From the NCBI GenBank assembly GCA_007026445.1, contig VDMD01000046.1, positions 163,560-227,559 on the forward strand: DNA of 64,000 nucleotides, read 5' to 3'. Below the pieces are notes generated by a model. That model searched no databases. It was not told where the DNA came from and saw nothing but the letters and a program-made list of their open reading frames with translations. The translations under genes were made by a program, and so were the position numbers. How positions within the stretch are numbered: position 1 is the first letter of the stretch; every line of letters starts with the position of its first letter. The DNA comes from Schizophyllum amplum (taxonomy: Eukaryota; Basidiomycota; Agaricomycetes; Agaricales; Schizophyllaceae). Of the stretch, positions 24,801 to 36,637 are shown piece by piece.

Positions 24801-25333
24801 GGTGGCCCTATTCAATTCGCGCCTTGCAACTTCGTGACGTGATGAGCGTCCGGATGTTCGGTCCGCATGCACACAATAAACCAAACAGACCACAACCGAG
24901 ATCTACTTTGCCAGTGCCACCCTCGTCGAACTGCTCGTTCTCTCGTGACTTTCAGTTTCATCATCCGCCTCGTACAGTGAGCCAGCACCTCCCTGACACC
25001 CAGCCCTCCGCGACACAAGCTAGTGGTCTCAAAAGGGCAGATACATAATCACATATTACAGCAAAGAAGATCCAAAGGGCATTAGGTATAACGTGCGTAC
25101 ACTAAAGACAGTTCTAGAAAGACTGTCAATGTCTGGTAAGCGGTTGAATGTCCGACAGGCAAGTCATGGAAGGTCGATATGAAAGCGTAACGGTATAGAT
25201 TAACGAAGCCTCAAACCACAGATGCACGCGAGCTAATGGGAGATCCTGTGACTGACATGCCGGAAGTAATGAAGCAAATGAGTCGATGATGCAAAGTCTA
25301 TCCGCGTCCGGAACCTCCCTCCTCAGCTTCTTC
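24801..25333. other. Intergenic, nothing recognised
   Basis: This is the promoter side of F-box copy 3 and the 3' side of hydrolase copy A. No coding frame or RNA gene is seen. Confidence 0.4.
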
Positions 25334-28300
25334 TCACCAACCCACGGTCACGGCACCCAACGCCATCCCTGCCGCAATGGTCCACGCACCCATTGTCCTT
25401 CCACGACCGGCGGCACCATTGTTATCATCATCATCATCGTCGCCTACAGTCGTCGTCGTGGCCGCATTGCACGTCGCTTCGTCTCCAACGGTGGCATCGC
25501 CCGTGCTAGTATCCGTCTCGAGGAACAAGCGATATTGAGAGAGCGGGTGGGCCATCTGGAGAGTGGAAGAAAGAGAAGACGTGTAAGAGTGCCGGTAGAG
25601 TGAGCAATGGAAAGAAAGACGGGAAGAGACGTTGTCAGCTATAAAATCCGACCGCACAACAAGGGGTCATACGCACCATAGGGTAGTCCTGGTGCGAGGT
25701 ATCCGGAATATAGTCTATGGGTCGGTTAGCGAACTCATCTGCAAGGGGAACGCCGACATCGAGCAGGAATAGGTAGTAGGCAGCACAGGAACGAAGAAAC
25801 CAAAAACAAGGAGAGCGAAAAGAAAGAAGGTGAACTGAGAGGAAAGACCACCACCCAGAGACGCAAGCACGGCCAACACCCGCGTCCAGACGTGTGGGAG
25901 TCGGCCGCGCACCCGAATCACTGCTGCCCACTCAACCGTCCGGCAAACCTGCCGCGCATCACCACTGCGCGCGAGTCGCCCGTGTCACCCGACTGTGCAG
26001 TAGCCGTCCCGCCTCCGAAACGAGCGCTCAGACAGCCGCTCCGGAAGTCAACCGCCAACCACGACCCTTGCATCCGCGCGCCTGTTTGAGCATCCCCTCG
26101 CTCGTTCATCCTAGCGCCCCTCCCCAGCCGCTACGGCGCCCCCAGCCGAAACAAGCGCCCAATGTCCCCACGGAATCCATCCGTCCGACCACACGCCCTT
26201 GTCATTCGCGCTCGGCACGATCGATAACTGGCGCGCACTGGGCGGGATCGTATCCGCCACGTCAAGCCGCCTAGGGACGCCCATGCCATCGCGGAATGAC
26301 AACCGCACGGGCATGCAGACGCGCACGGCTAACGAAAAGCTCGTACGGCTGACGAAAAGCTCGCACGGCTGATGAATGGCTCGTACAGCTGACGGACAGC
26401 TCGGATAGCTGACGAATAGCTCGTACGATTGGTGGCTAGCCGTCCGAACGCAGACCCATCCACGGCTTGGAGGCACATCTGCGGCCCGCGAAGGCATCGG
26501 AGGGACGTCCGCGGCACGGTACGACGCATCCACGAGAATGAGCGCGCTCCCGAGTCGGAAGGCACGATAGCCCCCGGGAACGTGGCTCACGGCTCTGCAT
26601 CCGCACACTCATACGAGTGCCGTGCGCATGCCGAGGCGCCTTCTCGCTGCAAGCCCTCCCCCGGAGCGACATCCGCGAAACGAAAGCCGGCGAGGCATCC
26701 ACGGAAAGGACGCCGGCGAGTCATCCACACTGGCGGCACCTGCGACCACCCCGGAGCAACAGCCGGCGTCGACTGCTCCTCGGGAGGAGGCCGGCGCGCG
26801 CACGATTCGTTTCGCACATCTTCCATCCATCCTCTGCTCCCCCATGCACCTCGACCGCGTCTCCTTCCTCACTGTCTCTAAAACGCATCCCACGAATCCC
26901 GCGCATCCCGTCCTCATCCGCACGACGACACAGTCAAGAAATGCCAGAGAAGAACGAACGCCGATGACGAAAACAAAACAACGGTGGCAGAAAGAAGATC
27001 ATCGAGACGCAAGAGACTTCGGCACGCATAGCTTTCCTGGAGAACACACTCACCAAATACTATATTCCCCGGGCGTCCGCTGTCCATGCATTCGAGCATC
27101 GACTGGAAGTTCTGCCCTCTCTCCAGATGCGTCGACCCCTGCGCCTGGGCTTCGCAATGGGTGTCGCCCGGCCCGTCGTCTGCCTCGCCTTGCGCGTGGC
27201 GCAGAGTGCGGGTAAGCTGCGGTGGATATTAGTTACGCATGTCAAATCAGTGAGAGAAGAAAAGATAGAACAAAGTAAGAGCGCCTGACGCTATTCGGTG
27301 TTCCAACCACAGCGGATTATCCAGCCATGCAGACACTGCTCAGACGGTTGAAATGGACTAGCGATACTCACGTATCGGGACACGACGCCACTCCAGTCGC
27401 CCTCAAACTCGTCCTTGAACGTGCTGGGGAACTGACGGATGGGATCCGTTGCGTTGCCGCCGTATGGCCACGCGTTGTAGGAGTCGGCACAAGAGGACTG
27501 GATGGTTTCGGGGCGGGCGGTGGTGAGCCAGGCGCTATGAAGACGTGCGGTTGTTAGCGATGTGACGATGAATAAGGGGTGTGATGTTGAAAGGGAAAGA
27601 GGTGACAGTGCAGGATGTATGACGCGCATGCGACAAGGAAGTGTGATGTGGTGAGAGGGAGAGTGACACGCCCGGAGGATGTAGAACGTGCCGAAAGCGT
27701 ATTTTGACATTTCGCGTTGTTATGACGAGCCACTTACAAACTGCCTGGGTTCCCTATCCAGTATCGGACGCGGTCGTCGCCGTCTTGCGCGTCGCGCATC
27801 AGGGCATAGCGCTGGGCGAACTGGGCGCCGAGACTGTGGCCGAGGACGACAACGGTCTCGAGGTTTGGGTATACTTCGCGATTCATGAAGCTCCCAATGA
27901 ACTGATCGAGGCTGAAGGGAGTGTGAGCTCGAGAAAGAAAGCCAGAAGCGCCACGCACGCAGTAACACTGGATATCTCGACGTCCCCGGGGCCCCGGGAC
28001 ATGCCGCCCTCGTACCAGCGGTTAGACTTGAAGTAGACGTCGGTCTCTCCCACGGCGCCTGCGGCCTGGTCTGCATCGCTGAACCACATCGGCGCGGTCA
28101 CGAGCACTTCGTCCATGTTGACCGGTGCAGAATCGTTCGCGGCTGCGCAGATCATCGAGTTCCTCGCGAGGTTACCGTACTTCCTGTGATATTCGATCAG
28201 CTTTCGCGCGCCACATTTCAGCTTCCCGCCACGCACCATGCATCCCTGGACTTTCCCGGCTGAACGACGAGTGCACGCTTGATGTTCGTCGTGTCTTTCC

Positions 28301-28670
28301 CCCGCTCAATGTAGTACGGCAGCACCGCGTCGCCGTAGCCCGCTAGCGGGAAGCGAGCGAGATCCATGCCGACGACAGTCGGAAGCCCCTGCCATCCGGA
28401 GTCCGGGTCGCCGTTCACCTGCGCGCTACCGATGAGGATGGTGGGACAGGTAGGAAGCTGGTAGTTTCCCGAGACGTCAGCGCCGCCGTCGGTGAGGAAG
28501 ACGGTCTGGCCGGGGGAATCGCCCTCCTGCCAGCCTGGCGGGTTCTCGCCGCCCATGTAGCTGGACTGCAGCCACATGGGGTCTATGGCGTGTGTGAAGG
28601 CGGCGAGGAAGAGGCATGCCGCTGTTACTGTGGAAGGCGCCGTCGCCGCCGTTGTTGTTCGTCGCGCCAT
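25334..28670 (-). CDS. Secreted alpha/beta hydrolase of unknown substrate, copy A
   Basis: The protein opens MARRTTTAATAP with a hydrophobic signal peptide, then DPMWLQSSYMGGENPPGWQ. The nucleophile elbow is VLGHSLGAQFAQRYA, and a probable catalytic His lies in DTSHQDYPM near the end. It matches copies B and C throughout. The first intron follows GKSRDA; unlike B and C there is no intron after KYGN. An unusually long intron, about 27053-25715 (1,339 bases), is needed to join SGRPGNIVF to DYIPDTSHQ. The last exon encodes a Thr/Asp-rich stretch and a hydrophobic tail (GAWTIAAGMALGAVTVGW) that looks like a GPI-anchor signal. Family members in fungi are secreted hydrolases without a known substrate. 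The serine hydrolase activity is inferred from the elbow. Confidence 0.75.
26324..26423. repeat. Five degenerate 20-base tandem repeats inside the long intron of copy A
   Basis: Units of exactly 20 bases, with consensus like TACGGCTGACGAAAAGCTCG, follow one another five times with a few substitutions each. They lie within the 1.3-kb intron that copies B and C lack. Confidence 0.75.
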
Positions 28671-29180
28671 CGCGTTCTGATTCGACTTCAAAGAGTTCGG
28701 AAGGAGTGTGATGGAATCTTGAAAGCGGTGATTAGGCGTGAAGCGTCTATGTACTCGGGACGCGATGGAGGGACCTGAGCAGAAGTGTAAGGAAGAGAAA
28801 AGAGCGGGCCTGGAGGCGTCCGCGGCCGCCAAGACCATGCTCGTTTCCGGATCTCTGATCGTGCCACAGCCTCGTGCAGCCGCGCCCTCCGCGGCCTAAG
28901 CGCCCCCACAAGCGCCTGCAACTCCAACCTGCGACCGACTAAGTACGCCCCCTTGCCCTCCACTTTCAGGAAGCCCTCAGCCTCGGCAATCCTCACTTGA
29001 GACTCAGAGAAAGTGAGGCCAAGCCGCTCGGCGTACGCCGCAGCGTCCCGCTTCGCCCTTCATCACGATCATGATCCACTAGTGCATGCGCCGAAAGCGA
29101 CGAGCCATTCTATGTACGCGATCGCGCATCGCTTCTCGAGCAACTCCGCTCCGAGACCGGAGAAGATACATTGCATACAC
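28671..29180. other. Upstream region of hydrolase copy A; possible coding remnant
   Basis: On the minus strand, a frame at about 29040-28800 reads AYAERLGLTFSESQVRIAEA and continues with LELQALVGALRPR. It looks protein-like but I do not recognise it and found no start or partner exon. It could be a gene remnant or chance. Confidence 0.3.
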
Positions 29181-29573
29181 ACCGGGGGCGAAGTCCAGCT
29201 CACTTCGATATGAAGGGCGCTGGACTCACTACGTCACTCACTCACCGACTCACCATGTCAGTCACCTCCCAGCCTTGCAATGAGGCGCCAAATTCGACGT
29301 TCTAGAAGGTCGATCGTTCGAATCCCGGTGTCAACAGTGCACAACTCGACCTTATTTTCCCCCTCGCGCCACCCGGTGAGGCCCTCCAATGGTACAGGAC
29401 AGCTACAGGGGTGCTCTAGACAGGATCTGGCACACAAAAATGGCAATTTTCATAGCAGCGAGAGGCAAAACTACGCCGGAAGAGCGAAGTGAGTGACATA
29501 GTGAGTCGGTAGGTGAGTGACATAGTGACTTTAGCGCCCTTCAAATTGAAGTGGGCTAGACTTTGCCCCCGGT
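29181..29573. mobile_element. Fold-back (MITE-like) element with long imperfect inverted ends
   Basis: The left end (ACCGGGGGCGAAGTC, then TGAAGGGCGCT, then CACTCACTCACCGACTCAC) reappears inverted at the right end (29480-29573) with scattered mismatches. The arms are roughly 80 bases, about four fifths identical, enclosing about 230 bases. The interior contains GTTCGAATCCCGG near 29318, like a tRNA T-arm/B-box. No transposase frame is present. Target-site duplication was not established. Confidence 0.6.
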
Positions 29574-29700
29574 GACAGGATACATATATTATTGACTTTA
29601 GAATTGCATGACGCGATGCGTAACGACCTTCCTGGGCCGCAGACTGTCCCGTGAACAGTTACTTCATGGTACTGTTGCTCGTCGTCGTATAGCGTGTTCG

Positions 29701-31464
29701 TTATGTTCGTACTGCATCCGCGCTCAAGGTCGCCGTGTAGGCAACAGCACGGTCCCATATCGACTCGCCGCCTTCGACCTCCGCCTCCCACGCACGACGC
29801 TGATCTGCCCAATCCATGCTGCTCTCCAAGAAGTACAGGCGAGACCCTAACCAAACCTCGCGGGCATCTCTGAGCTCGTCTGCCTGTCCGCCATTGGGAC
29901 GGAAGACGACGACGGTCATCTCCAGCGACACCAAACCGATGGCATACAAGAATTCGACAAGCGGTAGCAGGGTTGCGGATCTGGCGGAGACGGCTAACCG
30001 CTTCAGTCGAGGGAATACGTGCTGGATATCTCGGAGGGAGTTGGGGTTGTCGCAGAAGACGATGTGCAGTGAGGTGAACAGGGTGAAAATGGGTGCAAGG
30101 CCAGAGGGTGGTATCTGGAGACTTAGTAATGTAAGGTGGATGTCTAGGTCAGACCCGCGGACGTCAAGAGGAAGAAGACGGTTCATGGCGACGAGACGTA
30201 GGAAGGCATCCCCTTGGAGGGCCAGATAGCGCAAGTTCTTGAGGGCCCAGAATGATGCGGGGAGATGGTCTCTAGAGATGGTCTCGTCCCAGAGCCCTCG
30301 CACGACCGCGGCCACTTGATATCCTGCTGCCTTAAGCCCATATACCGGAGCGGTGTGGAGCAAGGCGAGGAAGCTATTCTGCCGCTCGTAAGATAGAACG
30401 GGGAGCTAACCGACCACATCACGTGACTTGCGTGACAGCTGCAAGATACCCCCTCCGGCAGCGATGCCGGACTGGCTGCATAGGTATTGCGTCCCGTTAT
30501 AGATGATCGGCCACCTAGTAAATGTAGTTTCTGACCTCTCTAAGGGGTCTGCGTTGCCAAAAACCATTTGCTTCTACCCGTCAAAATCAAAATACCTTTT
30601 TCATGTTTGCAATACGCGTAAGGACTCGACGCGTCGCGACTGCCAATGCATTTCTGACCCAGGGAAATTAGACAGAACTATGCCTCTTCCTAAGATGTAT
30701 ACCTACAGACCTTTGTAGCAACTTTGCGGTCGAAATTTGACCTTAGCACAACTGCATCGAGCTACAACGTGCAGGCACCGATGGGTGTTGTGGCGCGTGA
30801 AGAGGCTCGTCGGTGTGAACTTTTCTATAGGGGCCAGCGTGTCCCAAACGGCAATATTTGGGTGATAGCATGTCACTGGACATTGGACAGTAGTCTAAAC
30901 CACAGGAAAGCTGCTCGTACTACTTGAGGAGGAGAGGATGGGTGATCGTGACTTTATCAGCTTGCCACGCATTTTAATGTCATAAAAGGGTCCCCGGAGC
31001 TCTATACCACGTCAATTCAGCTGTGCGTCTTTTGTCTTGATATTCTGACATGTACTATAGGAGGAGTACCCAGTATAAGGGGCACAGACGGTAATCTTGC
31101 GGCTGCAGGATAACCTAGGACAATTCGTCACGGCTTCGTCACGACCACGTGATGTGGTCGGTTAGCTCCCCGTTCTATCTTAGCTCGTGAAGATGACGGT
31201 TGCATACAAGTGAGGTAAAGCTATTTGACTATCAGTAAAGTTCGTTGAGTAAGATCTCGGACGCGCTGAATATGTCGCGCACCGCGTCCAGGAAGCAGTG
31301 AGGCAGAGAGACATGCAGCTGTCCTTGCTTGACGCGGAGGCCAAGTGGAAGATTTCGTGAATCAGTTCTAAGTCATCGAAGTTCATATAGCACCAGGTTT
31401 GGCCATGAACATGCAGCGACTTACCCGCAGGCAGCACAAGATCGTCGCGATCAGCGGCAGACAT
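29701..31464 (-). pseudogene. F-box/LRR-like hypothetical gene split by an inserted element
   Basis: The 5' part starts at 31464 with MSAADRDDLVLPA. After a short intron it continues ELIHEIFHLAS, LCLTASWTR and IALPHLYATVIFTS, the style of agaricomycete F-box-like proteins. The frame is cut at 31183 by the 794-base element. It resumes at 30388 with ERQNSFLALLHTAPVYG, followed by LKNLRYLAL, FPRLKRLAVSA and VEFLYAIGLVSLEM, ending at 29701. The two halves would be contiguous without the insert, though the reading frame across the junction is not perfectly restored when one copy of the 5-base duplication is removed. The gene is therefore disrupted unless the element is spliced out. Confidence 0.65.
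30389..31182. mobile_element. 794-bp non-autonomous DNA transposon with 37-bp perfect terminal inverted repeats
   Basis: The left terminus (30389-30425, TAAGATAGAACGGGGAGCTA...) and the right terminus (31146-31182) are perfect inverted repeats of 37 bases. Both are flanked by the 5-base string GCTCG, a candidate target-site duplication. No transposase-like open frame lies inside, so mobility would depend on a partner elsewhere in the genome. The insertion splits a coding sequence on the minus strand. Confidence 0.85.
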
Positions 31465-31610
31465 GACGGAGGGAGGTGAAGCTTTGAAGACCGGGGTATT
31501 CGGCCCGTCCGCGCATTCAGTTGCTTGCTCGTGCTTGGCAGCCTTGGCTCGTGCTTCCTGGGGCAGCCATCGATCACATCACGCTGCCGTCCTTGTTGGC
31601 ACTTACCACC
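31465..31610. promoter_or_regulatory. Short divergent promoter interval
   Basis: Only 146 bases separate the start of the split gene (minus) from the start of F-box copy 4 (plus). The two promoters must be compact or shared. Confidence 0.35.
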
Positions 31611-32795
31611 ATGAACACCACAAGTTCTTCTCCCTCTCCCGACGTCCTGCTACCTCAGGAGTTGAAGGACTCGATCATCTCTCATCTCTATCCAGACCGC
31701 CCCGCGCTGCTTGCCTGCTGTCTCGCTCATCGAACCCTGCTAGCGCCGGCGCAAATATACTTGTTCAGATCCATCCAGCTCTCTCGAGCCAGGGATGCGC
31801 GCCGACTCCGTCGGGCCTTGAAAGCCTCCCCGCACCTTCGCATATATGTGCATAAAATGACCATCGAAGAGGTGCACCCGTCCGAGCCGGACTGGATCGG
31901 CCGCGCCGACGTCGAACTCGTCACCATCGTCTCCGAGCTACCCCACCTCGCCGCCCTCGCTCTCCGCGCCTGGGGCACCGTCAACTACAAGAATTTCAGA
32001 GCCCTACGAGACGTTCTCCGCTCCTTATGTCCCGTCGCTCTGGAGTTGAGATGCCTGCGATCCATCCCGCCCCAGCTCTTCGCAGGCGCGCGCGCACTCA
32101 GGCTGGACCGTGTGCACATCGATCGCCAAGCAGCCCAATGCATCTGCGCGCCTGTCGCGCTAGAGCTGTGCAGTATTCTGCAGAACGACTTCGCCGCCCT
32201 TCAGCTCGACGTGCGTAAGCTGACACGGCTGCGGCTCGATGGCGTGCCTATAGAAGCTGGCGAGCTTATGGCGCGCAGCGCGACGACGCTACAAGTGCTG
32301 GAAGTGGGCACATCGATACCTGCTCCGCAGGCGTCGCTTCCTGCGCTGCGCGTGCTTGCGCTGCGCGATCTGGAGAGCGTCCGCCAGTGGCTGCGTGCCG
32401 CGCCGGGGACGAGGCACCTCATCGTGCATATCGCGCTACAGGTAAGGCTTGCGGTGTCGAAGGAGTCCGGTGACTTGGTGGCTTGGAGTGCTAGCACGGT
32501 GCCAAGAGGGGTCATGCTTGACGCAGACACTATCGCAGAAGGCAAGGCTCTAGAGGTCGTGACGGTGGTGACATATAGTGGTCAAGTGGACAAGAGGCGA
32601 TGGCAGGACGTGGCTGTGAGTCATCGGTATGGCGAGAACAATGTCGAGATCCGGTGCATGAGGATTCCCCAGTGTGAGTGGTCTCGGAAATTGGCTGGCG
32701 CTATCGACTCAGGTGTCATTCTAGCACGCGTCGCTCCCATGGTATCTCGCCCCTCGTTGGTTGACCCGGATATACTCGACGAGAACTGGGTCTGA
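31611..32795 (+). CDS. F-box-like protein, copy 4
   Basis: It starts MNTTSSSPSPD with LPQELKDSIISHL and CCLAHRTLLAPAQIYLF, then the family block PPQLFAGARALRL and a leucine-rich C-terminal part, ending PDILDENWV. It is more diverged from copies 1 and 3 than they are from each other, and it is on the opposite strand. The frame is open throughout. However, GTGAGTGG after the IPQ codons and an AG about 46 bases on sit at the position where copies 1 and 3 have an intron, so splicing there is likely and keeps the frame. The start was placed at the Met nearest the F-box, matching the other copies. Function as an SCF adaptor is inferred. Confidence 0.82.
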   Translation: MNTTSSSPSPDVLLPQELKDSIISHLYPDRPALLACCLAHRTLLAPAQIYLFRSIQLSRARDARRLRRALKASPHLRIYVHKMTIEEVHPSEPDWIGRADVELVTIVSELPHLAALALRAWGTVNYKNFRALRDVLRSLCPVALELRCLRSIPPQLFAGARALRLDRVHIDRQAAQCICAPVALELCSILQNDFAALQLDVRKLTRLRLDGVPIEAGELMARSATTLQVLEVGTSIPAPQASLPALRVLALRDLESVRQWLRAAPGTRHLIVHIALQVRLAVSKESGDLVAWSASTVPRGVMLDADTIAEGKALEVVTVVTYSGQVDKRRWQDVAVSHRYGENNVEIRCMRIPQCEWSRKLAGAIDSGVILARVAPMVSRPSLVDPDILDENWV

Positions 32796-33319
32796 GCCAG
32801 TCACTGCCAAGACAGCACGAGCATTGTACGCTCGCATATGGCATTGTCACCGTGAAGTTGTACGACTTCACCGCCAAAAGATACTTTGACCTGTAGCCTC
32901 TTACTATGTTGGTCGTCGTGCACTGTCGAATGCGATGACTAGATCGCGAAAGCGCTGACGCTGGTACGTACTGCGAGAAACTTGAAAAATCATCAGTGGA
33001 AGTCAACTGAACGCAGAGGAGTCCTTTGCATGTACAACGGTTCTATCGCGGTATGACGTGATTAGTCACTACCTCCAGGTGCGGCGCTGTGAGCTCCGAG
33101 TCGATTGAAGTCAGGTCTTCGGGAATCTGGCCAAGAGTCTGAAGAGACACCCTGAGTAAGTCGAATTAATTTCCTCACATCAATCAATTCTCCTCCCCAA
33201 TATGTGTCGACCGCATTTCCAGCGCGTCCCAGCCACACACATAGCTGCACACCCTCTTCGCTTGTCAACTTACTGTCAAGTGCCAAAACTGAAAAAGAAT
33301 GGAGATGGACCAGTTTTAC
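32796..33319. other. Intergenic, nothing recognised
   Basis: This is the 3' side of F-box copy 4 up to the tRNA gene. No coding frame or repeat of note is seen. Confidence 0.4.
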
Positions 33320-33401
33320 AGGCCTTGCCAGGGATCGAACCTGGGTCACGGGAACTCTGCAACATCAGAATCCCGGGTGATAACCACTACACTACAAAGC
33401 C
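33320..33401 (-). tRNA. tRNA-Gln(CTG) with a 10-base intron
   Basis: Read on the minus strand it begins GGCTTTGTAGTGTAGTGG. The anticodon stem is CGGGA/TCCCG, the loop TTCTGA has anticodon CTG, and a 10-base intron follows A37. The T arm CCAGG TTCGATC CCTGG is identical to the other two Gln copies. The acceptor stem is GGCTTTG/CAAGGCC. Confidence 0.92.
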
Positions 33402-33799
33402 ATACGAAAAGCAATGACATCATTAATGATACCGACGTTGACAAGCGAGGGAAGCTCCAGACTACAGGACTCGCAGAGGTCTTTTACCGGGTAGGCTTGA
33501 GGGGAAGGTGAAGCAACCTGCTGCAACCATGATGACAGTGCAAAAATGCTGCAATGTGATCATTGGGTCGCTGTGACCTCGCACTATAAATTTGGATTTC
33601 ACTCGCTACTGAAAGATCTATTTATCGCTGCCTGGAAATTTGGATCGTTATGCTTTCCCTCTGCCTACACTCCGCCTGCGGCATGCACCGCTCTTGTTCA
33701 AGTTGTCAGCGATCCGGGTGGCGAGAAAACATGAACGGAAACAAGCCCGTCTCGCCGCCTCAGCCTCGAAGTCACAGTCGCTCTTCGCGTACCCTCCCA
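33402..33799. other. Intergenic, nothing recognised
   Basis: This is the spacer between the tRNA and the 3' end of the carboxylesterase gene. No feature is supported. Confidence 0.4.
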
Positions 33800-36015
33800 T
33801 CATTGTCCTGCATCGCTTGCCACGCTCGACCAGAACCTATAGTCGCTGCTGAGTATGGTAAACATATGAGGCCGCGCAAAAACTTACCTGCAACGTTCCA
33901 TGAGCGCGTCGTCCGTCTTGACAGGCCGTACCAGCGGTTGATAATTGGCAGTTCGACTGAACAGCATTTCAATCTGGCTTTCGGCTTCCCACGCAGCCCA
34001 CGCCGGTGTGATGCTAGACGACGCTGGCACGTCGAAGTCCTTGTTGAGAATGAAATCGATGAAGGACCCTACGAAAGCGCGGGCAAACACTTCGTTGCCG
34101 TACGGAGGGGGAGCGCCAAACGCGCTGTGCACCAGCGTCAGTAAGGGTTGCGGTCAAGCATCACGCGTCGAGCGCACCCGGGGAAGTAATAATGCATATC
34201 AGACCCATGCACGGCCGTAGGAACCGCGAATTTCGCCTACAAAAACGACGGTATCAAATGAGCACATTGCGACGGGATGGTGGACCTAGATGACTGACCT
34301 TGTACGGCGCCTCAAAAGCGCGCATAAACATGTATGTCGGACAGTCAAAAATAGCTGGATGAGGTTGTCAGTCAGTTGGGATGATAGCGCCTCATCAGAA
34401 ATCCTCACCTTCGCCCATGATCGCCGCCGCCTTTCCGAGCGGTGAATCAACGGCTGCATACATGTCGACCGCCTTTCCGATGGCGACGGGCGTCAAATTG
34501 AGAAATAGCCCGTGGATGTACTCGGACATCGATGTCTTTGCTACCACGTCCGGAGTGACGAATATTGCGCCCTCGAGCTCGTTGGTGATGGCGTACAGGC
34601 GCTTCTACAAAAGAAATCAGCAGCGCGCTCGACCGATTGTACGAGATCATAGACTCACCGTGAGCATGCGCCTTTGCGCAAGTACTTCGGAAGGTCGTTG
34701 AATGACGAAGGTATTGTCCACGACGGGTTGAAAAGTGAATGTTCCGTGTAAGCGCTTACTGCTGACATCCATCTCCGCCGCTGATATTATACTGGCATCC
34801 ATGGATCGTAGGCAGTCTAGTGGCCGGGGGTGCGCTACACAGCCGCTGTTACGAAGAACGCCGGTGTAAACGCTCTGGATACGCCGTATCAGCTCGCATA
34901 ATAGGAGAGAAGCATGGGCGCGGCACACCTCAATGATGGGGTCGTTGAACTCATACGCAGGCGGCAAGTACAGAGACGACAGGATCGCCGCATTGAAGAG
35001 CGACTTCCCCGCTAATTCGTCACCCGCGAGAAGTTGGTGGGCCACTGAACCTGCGCCTGCGGACTGTCCCCAGACGGTGACATGGTCAGGATCGCCGCCG
35101 AATTTGCTTATCTGGCATAGGGAGAGTTAGCTGGAGAAGGATGATATATAGAACTTCAAGTTGACGTACGTGCTGCTGCACCCACTGCAGAGCGAGGCGC
35201 TGGTCAACTGTGGTTAATTACATCAGTAACATATCGGAAGTGGGACATCGACCATACGCACGCAGCCCGGCGTTCGAAACGCCATCCGCCTGCACGTCGC
35301 TGCCGGACAGGAATCCGAATACGCCAAGACGATATTGGATGACCACGGCTAGAACACGTCCTCCAGACTCCGCGATGATGTGCCTGGGGTCGAGGAAGGG
35401 ATAGCCAGCGCCGCCGAGGGCGTACCCGCCGCCATGGATGTACACGAGTATAGGTAATTTTGAATGCTCAGTTACCGAGCCTTTGAATTGGCCGGGGGCG
35501 AAAATGCTGGAAAGCCAAAGTTGTTTAGTGGACGGCGGGATGCTGAAGGATGGAAGGATGCTGAAGAGTAGGAAGAGAAGATGCAGACGAGGACAGACTC
35601 ACTTGAGGAAGAGACAGTCTTCGCTGGAGGCGATTTCCGGTTGGATGAGCTGGAGGCCTCCGTCCCAACCTTGGAGGCAGATTGGCGGTTTCGAGGTGGC
35701 CGAGATGGTGCGCGACTCGGGCTCGGTGGGCGGGGAAGGTGCTCGCCATCTGGCAGATCCTGTTGGGTCTGGGGTTAGCATTCTGAAAGCTGCTAGATGA
35801 TTGATGAGGAACAGGAATGGCGACGTACCAATTGGGGCGGATGCGTATCGGATGCCTAGGAAGTCGGTGGTGTTCCTAGAACTGTCATATTTCCCGCGGT
35901 ACTTGGCGTAGCCCAGGTCGACGACAAGTGAAGAGTTGTCGGTGAACCATCGAAGGGCAGTCAGGCTAGTGAGAGAGAGGAGCGCGCCGATCACCAAGAG
36001 TATGTTCACGCCCAT
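33800..36015 (-). CDS. Type-B carboxylesterase/lipase, secreted
   Basis: This serine esterase of the alpha/beta hydrolase fold is probably extracellular. From the ATG at 36015, MGVNILLVIGALLSLTSLTA is a signal peptide or anchor. Family motifs follow: VDLGYAKYRGKYD, GIRYASAPIG, SSEDCLFLK (conserved Cys), the oxyanion loop VYIHGGGY, IQYRLGVFGFLSG and the nucleophile elbow VWGQSAGAGS. Late blocks include GSYGRAWV, YYFPG and FARAFVGSFIDF. The last exon adds RFWSSVASDAGQ with a stop at 33800. About nine short introns are required. All landmarks of the active site are present except that I could not place the acidic residue with certainty. The substrate is unknown. A degenerate relative lies at 59.2-59.9 kb. 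Confidence 0.88.
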
Positions 36016-36637
36016 GACGCAGACCAGCGGATGGTAGCGGAGGTAGAGACAACGATAGATGGCACTGCATCGTGCCCTTATACTTACCAACCTACTACTG
36101 CCCGTATACTCTGCGCAACGCTAACAGTGCGGCTCCGACGTAGCAGTCACTGGTCACAGTCTGATGTCAACAAGAGTCATGTTTACGCCTTCGAAGAACG
36201 AGTTTGCTATGCAGGAGGACGACCGGCGAGTGCGGACTTCGTTGCTCGTCTTGTAGTGTGTAAGTAGTCCCACTGTAGAAGAGCAGGAGGGAGCTTGCGA
36301 AGGGCAGGAAGAGGCGCATACTCATACATTGGAACGCCAGGACGAGGTCGCAGCCGCGGACATCGGCGCCGAAATTTAAATTTTAAAAAAACGCGTTTGG
36401 GAGCGGGAGCGCATCACGTGAAAGTCATCATTTGAACATGCACGTGCTACAGTGACAGAGACTCACATTGCCAACCATCCATTGGTGCTCAAGTGAGCAC
36501 CAGTGTGTGGCAAGACAGGATATCGTTTAAAAATGCACGTGCTGGGACTTGCTGCGTCAGAAATGTCGTGCACGACCACGATGCAGACATGTCCATCAGG
36601 ACCGGTCGGAGAAAACAGGATGGAGCAGCCATATCAA
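36016..36637. other. Intergenic; contains an 18-base palindrome
   Basis: GGTGCTCA-AG-TGAGCACC at 36484-36501 is a perfect palindrome with a two-base centre. Two AACATGCACGTGCT/AAATGCACGTGCT copies lie nearby (about 36435 and 36530). No coding frame is recognised. Confidence 0.45.

Noticed and set aside
26111..26608. 165-residue minus-strand open frame inside the long intron of hydrolase A
   Set aside because: It is built largely from the 20-base tandem repeat and has no homology I recognise; probably chance.
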